64,000 bases of DNA from JAGWAJ01 sp026707615. Its GTDB lineage: Bacteria > Acidobacteriota > Vicinamibacteria > Vicinamibacterales > UBA8438. The translations under genes and the position numbers were made by a program. Within the stretch, counting starts at the first letter, position 1, and the number at the start of each line of letters is the position of its first letter. The notes under the pieces were generated by a model that saw only the letters and a program-made list of their open reading frames with translations, made no database searches and had not been told where the DNA came from. The DNA is taken from assembly GCA_965207595.1 (NCBI GenBank), contig CBDBMW010000011.1:62001-126000 (forward strand), in the 5' to 3' direction. Shown here piece by piece: positions 18,479 to 27,992 of the stretch.

Positions 18479-20704
18479 CTACTGGTCGGCGCCGCAAGTC
18501 TAGCACTGATCTCCCTGCTCATCCTACTGCCCTGGGAGGCCATCAGTGCCATTCGACTTGGACGTGCGACAACATGGCACTACGTTCGCCTCGGTCTTTT
18601 TGCAAGTTGTCCGGTGTGGATGGCAATATCGATGCTGGCGGCGCGTTTTCTCACGCGCCGGAAGCAGGCGCCTATACTGAATACGACACGGCGGGTACCC
18701 TGGGCTTCCTTGCCAGAGACATCCTTGACAGAGAGATTGCGGGTTCATTTCCCCGTGTTGGATTCCGTAGCACTCTACGTTCGTGGCAACACTGATTCGG
18801 CGCTCGACCCTGGAGGAGCACTTCGTGTTTCCGCACGCAGTTATGTGATGAAGGGACGCCCTGTACTTGTCTTTCCCGCGGTGTTGTGGAAACGCCTTGT
18901 GCAGGATTCCACGGCTCTTGGGGCAGTTATCGCTCACGAGTTGGCGCATTTTCAGCACCGGGACATTCAGCGGCTCGCAATGTCGAGCCGTCTCTTGTGG
19001 GCCGCGATTTTGTTTTTCTTCGTCAACTATCTTGTCGACATGACCTCATCGATTCAAACTGACGCGCCGACCGAATTCGAGTGGGCGGCAGTCCATGCTA
19101 GTTTAGTAGGCAAGGCGTTTTCCTTTTCCGGTTTAGTCCTACTGACGCTAATGGCACTCTATGTCCGCACGCTAAACCGGTGGCGAGAGGCCCTCGCGGA
19201 CTTCGCTGCGGCCTCCTGTTTGGGCAATGACGCGTTGGCGAGGGCCGAACGGTTGATCTACCGTGCCTCAAGAGCGAGTGGAGCGCGCCCGGACCGCGCA
19301 GAACGAAGTGTCTCTCTGTCCTTGACGGCGTTCCACTGGCTACTCCTTGGTGCGGTAATCTCAATTTGCGCGACGTATTCCGTGGCGCCGTTCGCTTATC
19401 TCCAGAACGCCGATTGGGTCGGAAATGACTGGGTTCGGATTCTTCCATGGGTAACGGGAGTGCTAATCCACGTCCTACCGTTCGCAGGCTTCTTTGTACT
19501 ATTGCGTGCAATAGCGTCGCATGAGACGGCAGGGGCCGAGGGACGCCGGAGGCGGGGGTCCCTCGCCAGTCCTGCCTTTCTCATGCTCGTTGGTGGTTCC
19601 GTCGGGTTCCTATTGACGCAGACATTACCGTTGGTGCTCAGCTCGACCTTCATGCCACATGGGTACGACTACGTAGTGAAACACGAGCCAACTTCGCTAT
19701 TCGCATCATCTGCATTGGGACAGCTTGGCCTAAATGCTTGGCACGTTAGCCTGGCTTTTGTCGGTGTCGCGGCCGCGCAGGTGGCGCGCCGTCCCGCTGT
19801 AGGCTGGCTGCCAGGCCTCATATGGGCGGGCTTGAGTGTTGCTGAGCAGGGGCTCTTCCCAGCCGCAATGCTCGGCGGTCTTACCCCGCTTGTACTAGCC
19901 GCAATTATGGTGCCGGTGCTGGTTGTTGGCTATCAGCGTTTCTGCCGGAGGGCCTTCGCTTACTGGATGCCGATATTTGCACTCGCATCGCTGTATTGGA
20001 TTGGCTTGGGTGACATTAGTCACCTCGCCGCTGCGACTTCGAGGGCGGCGGAACTAGCGGAGGCGCGCGACGACGTACACTCAGCGCTTGATCTGCGTCG
20101 CCGCGCGGTTCTCTTGGCGCCAGGACTCGGTGAAGCCAGATTGCAGCTAGCTCGCTTGCTGGCGACGACTGAGAGCGGCCTGGAGGAGGCGATTCACAAT
20201 GCAGAGTCCGCGGCGCGGGCGCCTTTGGAGAGTAGTTGGCAGTTTCGGTTTACGGCGGCAACTTTTGCGGGCGACCTGCGGCTGTACAGGCGCGAGCGGA
20301 TAGATTATGCGGCGGCAGCATCTTGGTATGAGCAGGCGGAGGGGTTGTGGCGAGAGAACTCGCGGCTAGCCACAGAAGAAGTCGCTCACATGCTCTACAA
20401 CCAGGCATGCGCACGATTGCTACAGGCAGGGCTGAGCGTTGAAGTGGTCGCGGGTCTCCTGGAGGCCTTGTTTTTGGACAACAGGTTGGCGGGACACATG
20501 CGTCAGGATGGTGACTTGACAGCGCTAAACTTTGATGATCCTTACTTTACAGTGGATGACGTGGATGACGAAGTGCTTCGGAGTTGGCTGCGCCTAGCTG
20601 ACGCCAGCGCGCCTGGAATTGTGGCATTGGCCGAGGAGCAGGGGTTCGATGCGTTTCAGCTTCGGGCGGTATTGGTGGGCTTGGTCAGAGGAGGTCTGCA
20701 GTGA
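18440..20704 (+). CDS. M48-family membrane metallopeptidase with TPR-like tail
   Basis: A 754-residue integral membrane protein. Hydrophobic segments lie at about 15-32, 50-70, 185-203 and 228-245, with several more between 300 and 530. The zinc site is HELAH (166-170) with the third-ligand Glu in RWREALADFAAA (about 250), the order of M48 (HtpX/Ste24-like) peptidases. The C-terminal ~220 residues are soluble and helical and look TPR-like (ALDLRRRAVLLAPGLGEARL). M48 enzymes cut membrane-protein substrates. It starts at ATG 18440 and is transcribed divergently from the NDT/P-loop gene, with overlapping 5' ends, so the two probably share control. Base composition is lower in GC than the flanks, which suggests transfer. 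Confidence 0.82.
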   Translation: MDTQPAQESLSTHLLVGAASLALISLLILLPWEAISAIRLGRATTWHYVRLGLFASCPVWMAISMLAARFLTRRKQAPILNTTRRVPWASLPETSLTERLRVHFPVLDSVALYVRGNTDSALDPGGALRVSARSYVMKGRPVLVFPAVLWKRLVQDSTALGAVIAHELAHFQHRDIQRLAMSSRLLWAAILFFFVNYLVDMTSSIQTDAPTEFEWAAVHASLVGKAFSFSGLVLLTLMALYVRTLNRWREALADFAAASCLGNDALARAERLIYRASRASGARPDRAERSVSLSLTAFHWLLLGAVISICATYSVAPFAYLQNADWVGNDWVRILPWVTGVLIHVLPFAGFFVLLRAIASHETAGAEGRRRRGSLASPAFLMLVGGSVGFLLTQTLPLVLSSTFMPHGYDYVVKHEPTSLFASSALGQLGLNAWHVSLAFVGVAAAQVARRPAVGWLPGLIWAGLSVAEQGLFPAAMLGGLTPLVLAAIMVPVLVVGYQRFCRRAFAYWMPIFALASLYWIGLGDISHLAAATSRAAELAEARDDVHSALDLRRRAVLLAPGLGEARLQLARLLATTESGLEEAIHNAESAARAPLESSWQFRFTAATFAGDLRLYRRERIDYAAAASWYEQAEGLWRENSRLATEEVAHMLYNQACARLLQAGLSVEVVAGLLEALFLDNRLAGHMRQDGDLTALNFDDPYFTVDDVDDEVLRSWLRLADASAPGIVALAEEQGFDAFQLRAVLVGLVRGGLQ

Positions 20705-21270
20705 ATGTCGTCATCTGGAGACCGGAAGTCATGGGTTGCTCTTTCCGGGAATCGTGTGGGTAGGTGAAGCGGAGGCGTAGCGGCGGCTCGCGGCGAGTTG
20801 AGGCCCTGTGCGGCTCCTTGGCTACCGTTTCCGGTTCCGTGGATTGCTTGTCGGTCGCACCGTCGCTGCTCGTGACGCCATTGGCAAGCTTGGCGCACAG
20901 GATCTGGTGGCTGGAGAGGACCTTCTCGAGCTGGCCGTCGACGGTGGCGACGGCGTGGCCGTAGGGCGGGTGGGGTCGGAAGGATGAGCATGGTGGTTGT
21001 GGACCGTTGGCGTCGGGTGGGGTTGTCGGCGCGCAGGGCGTGGTAGAGGTCGACGCTGGTCGGGCGGACGCGCCAGGCGGCGCAGGCGCTGGCGAGCAGT
21101 CGCCGGATGGTCTGGGAGCGCGGCCCGGTGGCGTCTGGGTCGGCGTCGACACGAACGGCAGCGAGGTCGTCGGCCGTGGCGTGGTCGTCGGGGGTGGGCT
21201 GCGTGGCGGCAGCGCGGCGCCGGCGCTCGGTCTCTGCCTTCCTCCATTTCCAGATCGGTCTTGCTGGGGT
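20685..21270 (-). pseudogene. possible frameshifted mobile-module gene
   Basis: Two minus-strand frames meet near 20955. The upstream one reads PIWKWRKAETERRRR, then RRLLASACAAWRVRPTSVDL and LYHALRADNPTRRQR. The downstream one reads YGHAVATVDGQLEKVLSSHQ to a stop at 20685. Joined by one base change they would give a ~190-residue protein of unknown family, with the same orientation as the mobilization genes. Composition is only moderately protein-like, so this is a weak call. Confidence 0.35.
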
Positions 21271-22013
21271 CGGCGGGTTCAGGTGGGACACGGGTTCGCG
21301 GGCGCCGATGTCCCTCAGCCCGTCGTTCGAAGGCTCACACTGGTCGTGTCGTTGACCGGGGCGGGTGGGTGGGTCGCAAGCGCCTCCCGGCCGCGGGGGC
21401 GGCGCAGGTCCGCGGGCGGTCGCTTGACGGTGCCCGGCGGCCATCGGGCTCGATGATCGGATCGTCCGAGCGGTTTGGCAAGTCCGGTTCCCGCGTAGCC
21501 GCGGTCAGCGGGCGCTTGCCGTGGACCGGGTCCGGCCGCGGGGAAGGTTCGTCGCCGGTCGCGCTCTGCCGCCTCGCCGCGCGCCGCGACCGTCCCGCCG
21601 CCAGGCTGGGCCGTGGTGCGGCGCCGCCCGCCTTGGGTCGGGTCCGGAGGGATTCGGTCAACCTGTGGCCTCTCCAGCGGCCGGCTTGCGTTCGAAGGAG
21701 ACCCGGATGACGACAGTGATGCGTTGGAACATGCGGGCGGAAGCGAGACTCTTGGCGGATGCTGGTCGGGATGGGAGCGGACGTCTCGTTCGGCTGTCTC
21801 CAGACCGCGTGCGTCGATACGACGATGAAGATGGCGGCGTGATCACGACGACCCCGAACGAGGTCCCGGCGGAGCGCGGGGGCGGCCGCTGTCGATGCGA
21901 CGCGAACGTGCGAGCCGCGCGGCCCGCGCGGCGACGTCGACGTTGGGCGCGTCGACGTGGATGGATTGCAGTGCGCCGTTGCCGGCCGCAGCGGGGGTGC
22001 TGCACTTCCCTCG
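21271..22013. other. about 740 bp, no confident gene
   Basis: The best candidate is a + frame from ATG 21706, preceded by AAGGAG. It starts MTTVMRWNMRAEARLLADAG and reads sensibly for about 65 codons before becoming arginine-rich and running into the opposite gene. It may be a truncated gene. The long minus-strand frame over the same DNA has shadow-like composition. Confidence 0.35.
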
Positions 22014-22646
22014 TCATCGGTCTCCCTCCTCGAAACTGCGGACGTAGCGCGAGACGGTCCACGCCGCGATGCCGAGGGCCTTGCCGATCCTCTTGAAGCT
22101 GAGGCCCTCGCGGCGGAGCTCGAAGATACGGGCGACGGTGTCGACCGGGAGCGGCGGCCGAAAGAAGCCGCGCCGGCTGGACACCCGGCCCGGGCGTCTG
22201 AGGGTTGCCCGGTCCGCCGGCAGCGGCGCCGTGCGCGGGTCGTCACCGTCGGGGGCGTACTTGCCGAGGTCCTTCCAGTCAAGGCGCGCCCGCTGCGGCC
22301 CCTCGGGCAGGAACTCGTCGAGGTCCTGGTCGAGGGCGCCGTCGCTGCCCTGCCAGACCACCTCGCCCTCGAACGGCGCGCCGGTGGGGGTTTCCCGCAC
22401 CGAGGTCAGCTCGGGCTCGGGCTCGCCGCAGACGACCGACACGCCGGTGACGTGCCCGGCGCCGGTGCGCCAGCTGACGTCGGCCAGCGCGGACTGGACG
22501 TCGGGCCTCGCGAGCGCGGCGGCGAGGGCCGAACCCTGCAGCCGCAGCTTGGACCTGACGGTCAACGCCTTCATGGTGCAGCCGGCGTTGTCGATGGAGC
22601 GGACGACGATCTTCGCGCCGACGCGCTGAACGGTTCGTTCGGACAT
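22014..22646 (-). CDS. hypothetical mobile-module protein with C-terminal HTH
   Basis: A 210-residue protein starting at ATG 22646 with GAGGAGA just upstream. The N-terminal ~110 residues (MSERTVQRVGAKIVVRSIDN at the start) are of a type I do not recognise. A proline- and arginine-rich linker follows, then a C-terminal helix-turn-helix, DTVARIFELRREGLSFKRIG, with GIAAWTVSRYV as recognition helix (Hin/resolvase-like). It lies downstream of the relaxase on the same strand and is separated from it by a terminator. A regulatory or partition role for the mobile module is possible; this is inference from the HTH. Confidence 0.65.
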   Translation of the reverse strand: MSERTVQRVGAKIVVRSIDNAGCTMKALTVRSKLRLQGSALAAALARPDVQSALADVSWRTGAGHVTGVSVVCGEPEPELTSVRETPTGAPFEGEVVWQGSDGALDQDLDEFLPEGPQRARLDWKDLGKYAPDGDDPRTAPLPADRATLRRPGRVSSRRGFFRPPLPVDTVARIFELRREGLSFKRIGKALGIAAWTVSRYVRSFEEGDR

Positions 22647-22808
22647 GGGTCTCCTCTCTTCGGGGATGTGCGGCGGACGGGACCGACCCGCCGGCCGCGC
22701 CGGGTGGCCGGGCGGTGTTCCTACGGGGTCGAGATGGGTGGTGGGGGTCGACGTGTCGACGGCGACCCACGCGGTCTGGTGGCGGGGCGCGCAGACGCTT
22801 CGCGTGCG

Positions 22809-23073
22809 TTACGCGAGGGAATTCGGGGTTGTGGGCTTGGGCTGGGCGCGTGCCCGGTGTGTCAGCCGGTCATCATCGGACAATTGCCGTGGGGTGTCGG
22901 GCTTCAGACTGCGGCTCGTGGTGGGCTGGAGGCGGGCGCGGCCGAGGGGGTTGGCGATCGTTTCGGGCCGCGGCGAGGACCTGGCGGAGCCGCGGGGGGG
23001 CCTGGGCGTCACGCCGTCGATGCGCGCGAGGTCGCCGGCGCCTGCTGCGGGTGGAGAGTCTCACCTCGGTCAT
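22809..23073 (-). pseudogene. small frameshifted gene
   Basis: ATG 23073 is preceded by GAAGAGGAG and starts MTEVRLSTRSRRR. A one-base shift then gives LARIDGVTPRPPRGSARSSP and a frame ending PKPTTPNSLA at 22809. Without the shift the frame ends at 22873 in arginine-rich sequence. The good ribosome site supports a real small gene. Function is unknown. Confidence 0.4.
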
Positions 23074-23151
23074 CGTTTCGCTCCTCTTCCTGGGGTCGTG
23101 GGGCCTCTCGCCCGTCGTGCCGTTCGTCCCCTTGCCGCGCACAGCGCGGCG

Positions 23152-23174
23152 AAAAAAAAGCGCGCAAAGCGCGC
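23152..23174 (-). terminator. Rho-independent terminator after the relaxase gene
   Basis: On the minus strand, GCGCGC-TTT-GCGCGC (23174-23160) is followed by eight T residues (23159-23152). It lies about 250 bp past the mobA stop. A run of T after the stem on the + strand (23178-23183) suggests it could work in both directions. Confidence 0.75.
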
Positions 23175-23427
23175 GCGATTTTTCCCTTGCCGGCCACCTG
23201 GGCAAAGGCGGCCGGGAGGGTGAACGGGGGGCGGAGGGGCAAGGGGTCGGGTCACATGATGGTCGATGGTACCCGCCCCCGAGCCCCCCACTGTGCACCC
23301 CTCCCGGGCCGGGTCTCCGGAGGTCGGGGCGAGGCATCGGCGACGATCTTCAGCCGTCCGCCGGGCGGCGCGCGGACCGGAACCCGGCGTCACCGGGCAA
23401 GACCGCCCGAGTCGTCGCGGGTATCGA

Positions 23428-25905
23428 TCAGAGGCTCGGTTCCTGTCCGCGGTCTCGCGGAGCCGGGCGCCGGGGCGGCGACATCGCCGGCGCCGGTTCG
23501 GGCCGTGTGTCCGGCGTGCGGACCGGAACGTGGCGCTGCCCCTCGGCAGGACGCTCGACCGGGCCATCGCTCCGGAGCGGCCTCGAAGGCGGCGGGGACT
23601 GGTCACGCTGCGCCGCAGCCGCGACGGGCGGGGTTCGGGCGCCGTGCGCGGGCGGTGAGGCCGGCCGCGGCTGCGGCATGGCCTTCTCCAACTCGGTGTT
23701 CATGGCTGACCTGACGACGCCGACCAACTCGTCACGAGCCGCGGCGACTTCCTGCCGGCTCGGCGGGCCGGGACTCTCTCGTTCCGGCCTTGGGGTAAGC
23801 CAGCGCCGCCCCCGCGGCAGGGCGCTCCACTCGCCGAGGGCCTGCCGGTGGCGTTCGTCGGCCGCCGCCTGCTTCTCGGCAAGACAGCGGCGCCTCAGTC
23901 CGGCCGCCTCGGTCGAGCGACTGACCGGGGGCTCCGTCTCCCGGTCGATCCGCTCGAGGACCGCCCGCTGAGCCGCCGGAGTCTTCGGCCGGGCGCTGAT
24001 CGACTCGGCGACGGAGATGACGGTGTCCGTCGCCAGCGGGATGTCGCCCCACTTCCGGGCGGCCGCCCGAGCGACCGTGATCAGCTCGCGGGCCTGACGC
24101 CGCTCTCGCCGTGCCCGCTCTGCCGCCGCGGCCCGGGCCGGTTCGACGTCGCCGCCCGCGGAACGATCCTGACGATGCGTGGCTCTCGACGGGCGAAGCC
24201 AGTGCAGCATCCTCTGCACTCGCTCCCGCACCCACTCGAAGAGCCGCTTCACCAGGCCGGGCGGCGCCGGCGGCTCGGGCCGCTCGGCCGCGATGGCAAC
24301 CGCGCGGGCGCGCTCCGCGAGCGTCCGCGTCAGGCGCCGGCCCGGCCGGCCGGTCTCGGTGAACTCGCCGAAGCCCTCGCCTGTTCGCCGCCACGCCGCG
24401 CTCGGGGCATCCGGGAACACCTGCTCCGCTTCGAGGACCACCCGGTGCTCCCAGGTCGCCGCCTGCCGCCGGTCCAATCGCCGCTCGGCCACATCGAGCG
24501 CGCGCTCGATGTCAGTCGGCGTCCCCGTGCGCAACCACGACGGGCTGCGGTCCTCGAGGGCTGCGACGAGCGCCGCGTCGCCGCCCGGCGCCGCGAACAG
24601 CTCCCTCACGCGGGAGACGCGCTTCCGCAGCGCTTCGGCCGTCGCGACGGCGTCGTCGAGCTCCGCCGTCCCGAACCGCCCGCCGCCTCTGGCGAGCTCC
24701 CGGCGGAACCGGGCGTCGGCCGCCTCGTCCGACAGCACGCCGCGAAGCCGGCCGAGACGCGTCCCGTCCGACTCGGCGGCGTCGAGGGCCGTATCGAGGT
24801 TCGCGCCCGTCGTCGCGTCGTTGCCGTCCACGTTCCACTTCGGATCGAGGTCGGCCAGGTTCGCGAGGAACAGCTCCACGCCTCCGGGCACACCGACGAG
24901 AGCCGTTCGGCGGGCTTTCCTCTCCTCGTCCCGCTTCGCCTCGGCACGGCGCCGTTCCGCCTCACGCCGTGCGTCGGCCTCCTGGCGGCGCCGGGCCGCC
25001 GCCTCGTCGGCTCGCCGCTGCTCCGCCTCGAGCGCCGCGATCTCCGCGTCGAGCTTTTCGATCCTCGACCTCGCCTCGGCCGCTTCCGCCGCGGCCCGCG
25101 CGTGCGCCGACCGGGCCTCCCGGGCCGAAGCCGACGCATCCTCGTACGCGACATACCGATCCGGTTTCTGCGCCGGCGACCGATCCTCCCATCGGTGCTT
25201 CGCCGCCGGCCCGATGTGCGCCGACGGCGGGTTGAGCAGAAGACGCTCCTCCTCGGCCGCATCGCCAGCCTCGCGCGCCCGCGCGAGTTGCGCGGCGTGG
25301 CTCTCCGGCGTCACGCGGTCCGCCACGCCGGCCCGGTCGAACGCCAGGTTCATCTCCGCCGCCCACGCCTGCCGCGTCTCCTCCAGCCACGCCCGCGGCT
25401 TCGTGCGTTCGCTCTTCTTCGCACCGCCAGCCGCCGGATCGCTCCCCTTCGGAGCCGCCCGCCGGAACCACTGCTCCGCCGCCCGCGCCACCCCGTCGTT
25501 CACCCGCTCCGAGAACACCAGGTGCAGGTGCGGGTTGTCCGCCACCCCCGCCTTCTTCGAGTGGCCGGCGTGCACCGCCAGCGTGTACGGCAACTCGCCC
25601 GCCGTCACGTGCGCCGCGAAGCTCCGCGCCAGATCCAGCCGACCGGCAGAGTCCAGCGAGTTCGGGAGAGCCGCCGTCAGCGATCGGAAAAGCCGCCCGT
25701 TGCTCCGCTCGTGGCTGTCGGCCGCCGCCCAGTACAGCCGCGCGTCCGACGACGCGAACGAGGGCATCGAGCCCGACTCGAGGTGCACCACCTCGTTCCG
25801 GCTGGCGGCCCCGTACTTGCCGGCGCGGCTGATGTAGTCGTACTTCGCCGCCGCCGACTGACCGGTGCCGCGGCTACCCGTCTTCACGTTGACGTGGCAA
25901 TACAT
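23428..25905 (-). CDS. mobA: MobA/MobL-family relaxase
   Basis: An 825-residue conjugative relaxase of the MOBQ type. The N-terminal ~200 residues are the nicking domain. A Tyr pair in KYDYISR (22 and 24) matches the position of the catalytic Tyr of RSF1010 MobA, and HLHLVFSE (126-133) provides the metal-binding histidines. A long Ala/Arg/Glu-rich coiled-coil region (~265-340) and a C-terminal extension rich in Pro and Arg follow; no primase domain is visible. The protein cuts oriT and pilots the strand through a helper's secretion channel. An oriT lies 41 bp upstream, and a divergent accessory gene completes the set. Intact. No coupling protein or pilus genes are present, so the element would be mobilizable, not self-transmissible. 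Confidence 0.9.
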   Translation of the reverse strand: MYCHVNVKTGSRGTGQSAAAKYDYISRAGKYGAASRNEVVHLESGSMPSFASSDARLYWAAADSHERSNGRLFRSLTAALPNSLDSAGRLDLARSFAAHVTAGELPYTLAVHAGHSKKAGVADNPHLHLVFSERVNDGVARAAEQWFRRAAPKGSDPAAGGAKKSERTKPRAWLEETRQAWAAEMNLAFDRAGVADRVTPESHAAQLARAREAGDAAEEERLLLNPPSAHIGPAAKHRWEDRSPAQKPDRYVAYEDASASAREARSAHARAAAEAAEARSRIEKLDAEIAALEAEQRRADEAAARRRQEADARREAERRRAEAKRDEERKARRTALVGVPGGVELFLANLADLDPKWNVDGNDATTGANLDTALDAAESDGTRLGRLRGVLSDEAADARFRRELARGGGRFGTAELDDAVATAEALRKRVSRVRELFAAPGGDAALVAALEDRSPSWLRTGTPTDIERALDVAERRLDRRQAATWEHRVVLEAEQVFPDAPSAAWRRTGEGFGEFTETGRPGRRLTRTLAERARAVAIAAERPEPPAPPGLVKRLFEWVRERVQRMLHWLRPSRATHRQDRSAGGDVEPARAAAAERARRERRQARELITVARAAARKWGDIPLATDTVISVAESISARPKTPAAQRAVLERIDRETEPPVSRSTEAAGLRRRCLAEKQAAADERHRQALGEWSALPRGRRWLTPRPERESPGPPSRQEVAAARDELVGVVRSAMNTELEKAMPQPRPASPPAHGARTPPVAAAAQRDQSPPPSRPLRSDGPVERPAEGQRHVPVRTPDTRPEPAPAMSPPRRPAPRDRGQEPSL

Positions 25906-25945
25906 GGCGTCGTGCCGTTCGGGCCGAAGGCTCTCGTCGCACGTC

Positions 25946-25978
25946 GGTTTCGCGCAGCGAAACCGGTAAGTGCGCCCT
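25946..25978. other. oriT of IncQ/RSF1010 type
   Basis: Inverted repeat GGTTTCGC (25946-25953) and GCGAAACC (25957-25964), followed directly by GGTAAGTGCGCCCT (25965-25978). RSF1010/R1162 oriT has the same order: an inverted repeat ending GAAACC, then GGTAAATGCGCCCT, with the nick inside the latter. Only one base of that 14-base block differs. It sits between divergent mobA and the accessory gene, as in IncQ plasmids. Confidence 0.88.
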
Positions 25979-26092
25979 TCGGGGTTTTCTGGCCTCTTCC
26001 CGTGGGCGCTGTGGAGCCCCGGGCTCTTCGGGCCCGGATCCGGTACTCTGATCCACTGTCGCCCGCCGCGGATTCATGATATATACCGGCTC

Positions 26093-26629
26093 ATGCGGAC
26101 ATCAAGACGCGCGGCTCAGATCGACCAGCTCAAGACGCGGCGCCAGGAGATCGCGGCCAGGGCGAAGGACGCCGACAAGCGGGTCGCGGATCGGCTGCGT
26201 CAACTCCAGACGCACGAGACGAGAGCGGAACGGAAGCGGGAGACCCGGCGCAAGATCATCATCGGGGCCATCGTCCGCGCCGCACAGAAGGCGAACGCGG
26301 ACATCAGCCTCGACTGGCTCGACGAGCAGATCCGGGCCCTGAAGCGGCCCGACGACCGTGCCCTCTTCGGGCTCGATGGAGAGCCGTCCGCCGACGCCTC
26401 CGAGGCGGACAGGACCGAGCCGGCAGCCGCACGGCCGGCCCCGCCGGCCACCTCCCGGCAGAAGAAGCTGTTGACCAAGCTGGTCGACGAGCATCCCGAG
26501 CTCGCGCGGGAGTTCGGCGTCGACCCCGACGAGCCCGAGCTGGAGAAGCTCGGCAAGGCGAAGGCGACCTCCCTGATCCGAGCGATGCTCGACCGCGTCA
26601 ACGCGCAGGCGCCGCCCGATGAAAGATGA
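26093..26629 (+). CDS. TraD/MobC-like mobilization accessory protein
   Basis: A 178-residue, highly charged helical protein starting at ATG 26093. The N-terminal ~100 residues (basic; RKIIIGAIVRAAQKAN and SLDWLDEQIRALKRPDDRAL) resemble the conjugal TraD/MobC accessory proteins that sit next to MOBQ relaxases and help open oriT. A linker rich in Ala and Pro follows, and a C-terminal helical segment (LLTKLVDEHPELAREFGVDP) is of unknown role. It is transcribed away from oriT, divergently from mobA. Assignment rests on position plus general similarity. Confidence 0.7.
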   Translation: MRTSRRAAQIDQLKTRRQEIAARAKDADKRVADRLRQLQTHETRAERKRETRRKIIIGAIVRAAQKANADISLDWLDEQIRALKRPDDRALFGLDGEPSADASEADRTEPAAARPAPPATSRQKKLLTKLVDEHPELAREFGVDPDEPELEKLGKAKATSLIRAMLDRVNAQAPPDER

Positions 26630-26800
26630 CGACTCGTGCTGCCGGCGCGCCCGCGGACCACAGACCGTCGCCAGGTGGCTGCTGTTCGTGAGGGTCGTCC
26701 GTGTCGAGTGGGAGGTGAGGGAAACGGCAGGTCGTCGAGGGCGACGAATCGGCCGGCGGCGACACCGCCGCCGGGCTCCGGCCGGCGGCGGCAGGTTCCG

Positions 26801-27817
26801 TCACCGCCCTCTCGTCGCCCCCGCGCGTGCCGGCGGGTCGGGCAATCGTTCGCCGGGCGCTGCGGACTCGTTGCGGGAAGCTCCCGATCGCCGGGACAGC
26901 AACTGCGCCAACTGCTTCACGCTCTCGACCTGCTGCAGCAGATCCTGCATGTCGGAGCGCTGGACCGAACCCTGCTCGAGCCATCCCTGGATCCGCCGGT
27001 TGAAGGAGGCGGTCGTCTCTTCGAGATGCTCCGCTACCGCGGCCTGGAGTTCCGCTTCGTCGTCGAACAGCGCCCGCCACAATCCGGTGAGGCGGCCGGC
27101 ATGCCAGTCGGGAAGCCGGTGCACCGGGTCCGACGGAACCACCCAACCGCGGTACACCGCCAGGATGACGCCGCGGTCGTCGACGTCCGTGCGCTCCCAG
27201 CGCTCGGGGACTAGCTCCTGGTGGCCGTTCGGCTTCGGCGGCTCCCAGGCGGCCACCTCGTAGGTGGTCGCCGTCAGCCTGATCAGCCACCGCAGCCCTT
27301 CGCGCCCTTTCCGGTCCCGCAGCCAGATTCGCTGACCGGGTTCGAGCTTCGCGCACGGAGAGACGAGGCAGAAATCTGCCGGCCCGATGCCGGTCGGGAC
27401 CATCGAGTAGCCGTGGAACAACGCGTAGAACGCCTGCGGGTCGTCCAGATCCACCGGCGCCGGCCTCGTCTGATCCGCCTCTTCGCTCTTCGTCAGCAAG
27501 ACCTCCGGCGACGGCGGCGACAACGCCCGCACCGGCAGTTGGACGCTCGGGTCGAAGCCGGTCAGCGGGCGCGACGTTTCTGCGCCGTCGGCCTCGACCT
27601 GAACATCCCGCGGCGGACCGATGTAGAGCTCGAGGCCGAGGGCGCGGCAGATCTGCTCGACGCGGTTCAGGCGGGGGACGTGCCCGTTCAGGACCGACCG
27701 GATGGCGTCTTGCGGCAGGCCGCTGTTGATCGCGGCCCGGTACTGGGATTGGCCTCTTTCCGCGAGACGGCGCCGGACCGCCTCCGCGAAATCGCGGGTC
27801 GTCACGCTGGGAAGCAT
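26801..27817 (-). CDS. XRE-family regulator with S24-like domain
   Basis: A 338-residue regulator from ATG 27817; the frame is open further upstream, but the HTH begins close to this start. Residues ~5-65 form an XRE helix-turn-helix (AINSGLPQDAIRSVLNG). The middle domain contains FYALFHGYSMVPTGIGPADF, like the Ser region of S24 peptidases, but no clear catalytic Lys follows, so self-cleavage is doubtful. A helical C-terminus ends in a Ser/Arg-rich tail. Probably the repressor of the mobilizable module. It faces the excisionase-like gene across a ~175 bp intergenic region, as in lysogeny-type switches. Confidence 0.75.
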   Translation of the reverse strand: MLPSVTTRDFAEAVRRRLAERGQSQYRAAINSGLPQDAIRSVLNGHVPRLNRVEQICRALGLELYIGPPRDVQVEADGAETSRPLTGFDPSVQLPVRALSPPSPEVLLTKSEEADQTRPAPVDLDDPQAFYALFHGYSMVPTGIGPADFCLVSPCAKLEPGQRIWLRDRKGREGLRWLIRLTATTYEVAAWEPPKPNGHQELVPERWERTDVDDRGVILAVYRGWVVPSDPVHRLPDWHAGRLTGLWRALFDDEAELQAAVAEHLEETTASFNRRIQGWLEQGSVQRSDMQDLLQQVESVKQLAQLLSRRSGASRNESAAPGERLPDPPARAGATRGR

Positions 27818-27992
27818 ACCGCCTCTGGAGGCGAGCGGCGATTGACTGGACTTGTAGTGGGGATCCACCACTTCCGGTATATCTGCACATGCGTCGCCAG
27901 CCTGTACCGGGACCACGGCGGCGAGGCCGATCTCCATTCCCACTCGACGCCTCGCCGGGCAGCGTGCCATGATGAGATGATAGGAGGTGTTG

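Noticed and set aside
21335..22282. 315-codon minus frame
   Set aside because: Low complexity (Arg, Pro, Thr, Ser), overlaps a better minus-strand gene in another frame, no start signal.
23848..26079. 743-codon open frame on the + strand opposite mobA
   Set aside because: It is the antisense shadow of the relaxase: Arg/Pro-rich, no domain, while the minus strand gives a full MobA with catalytic motifs.
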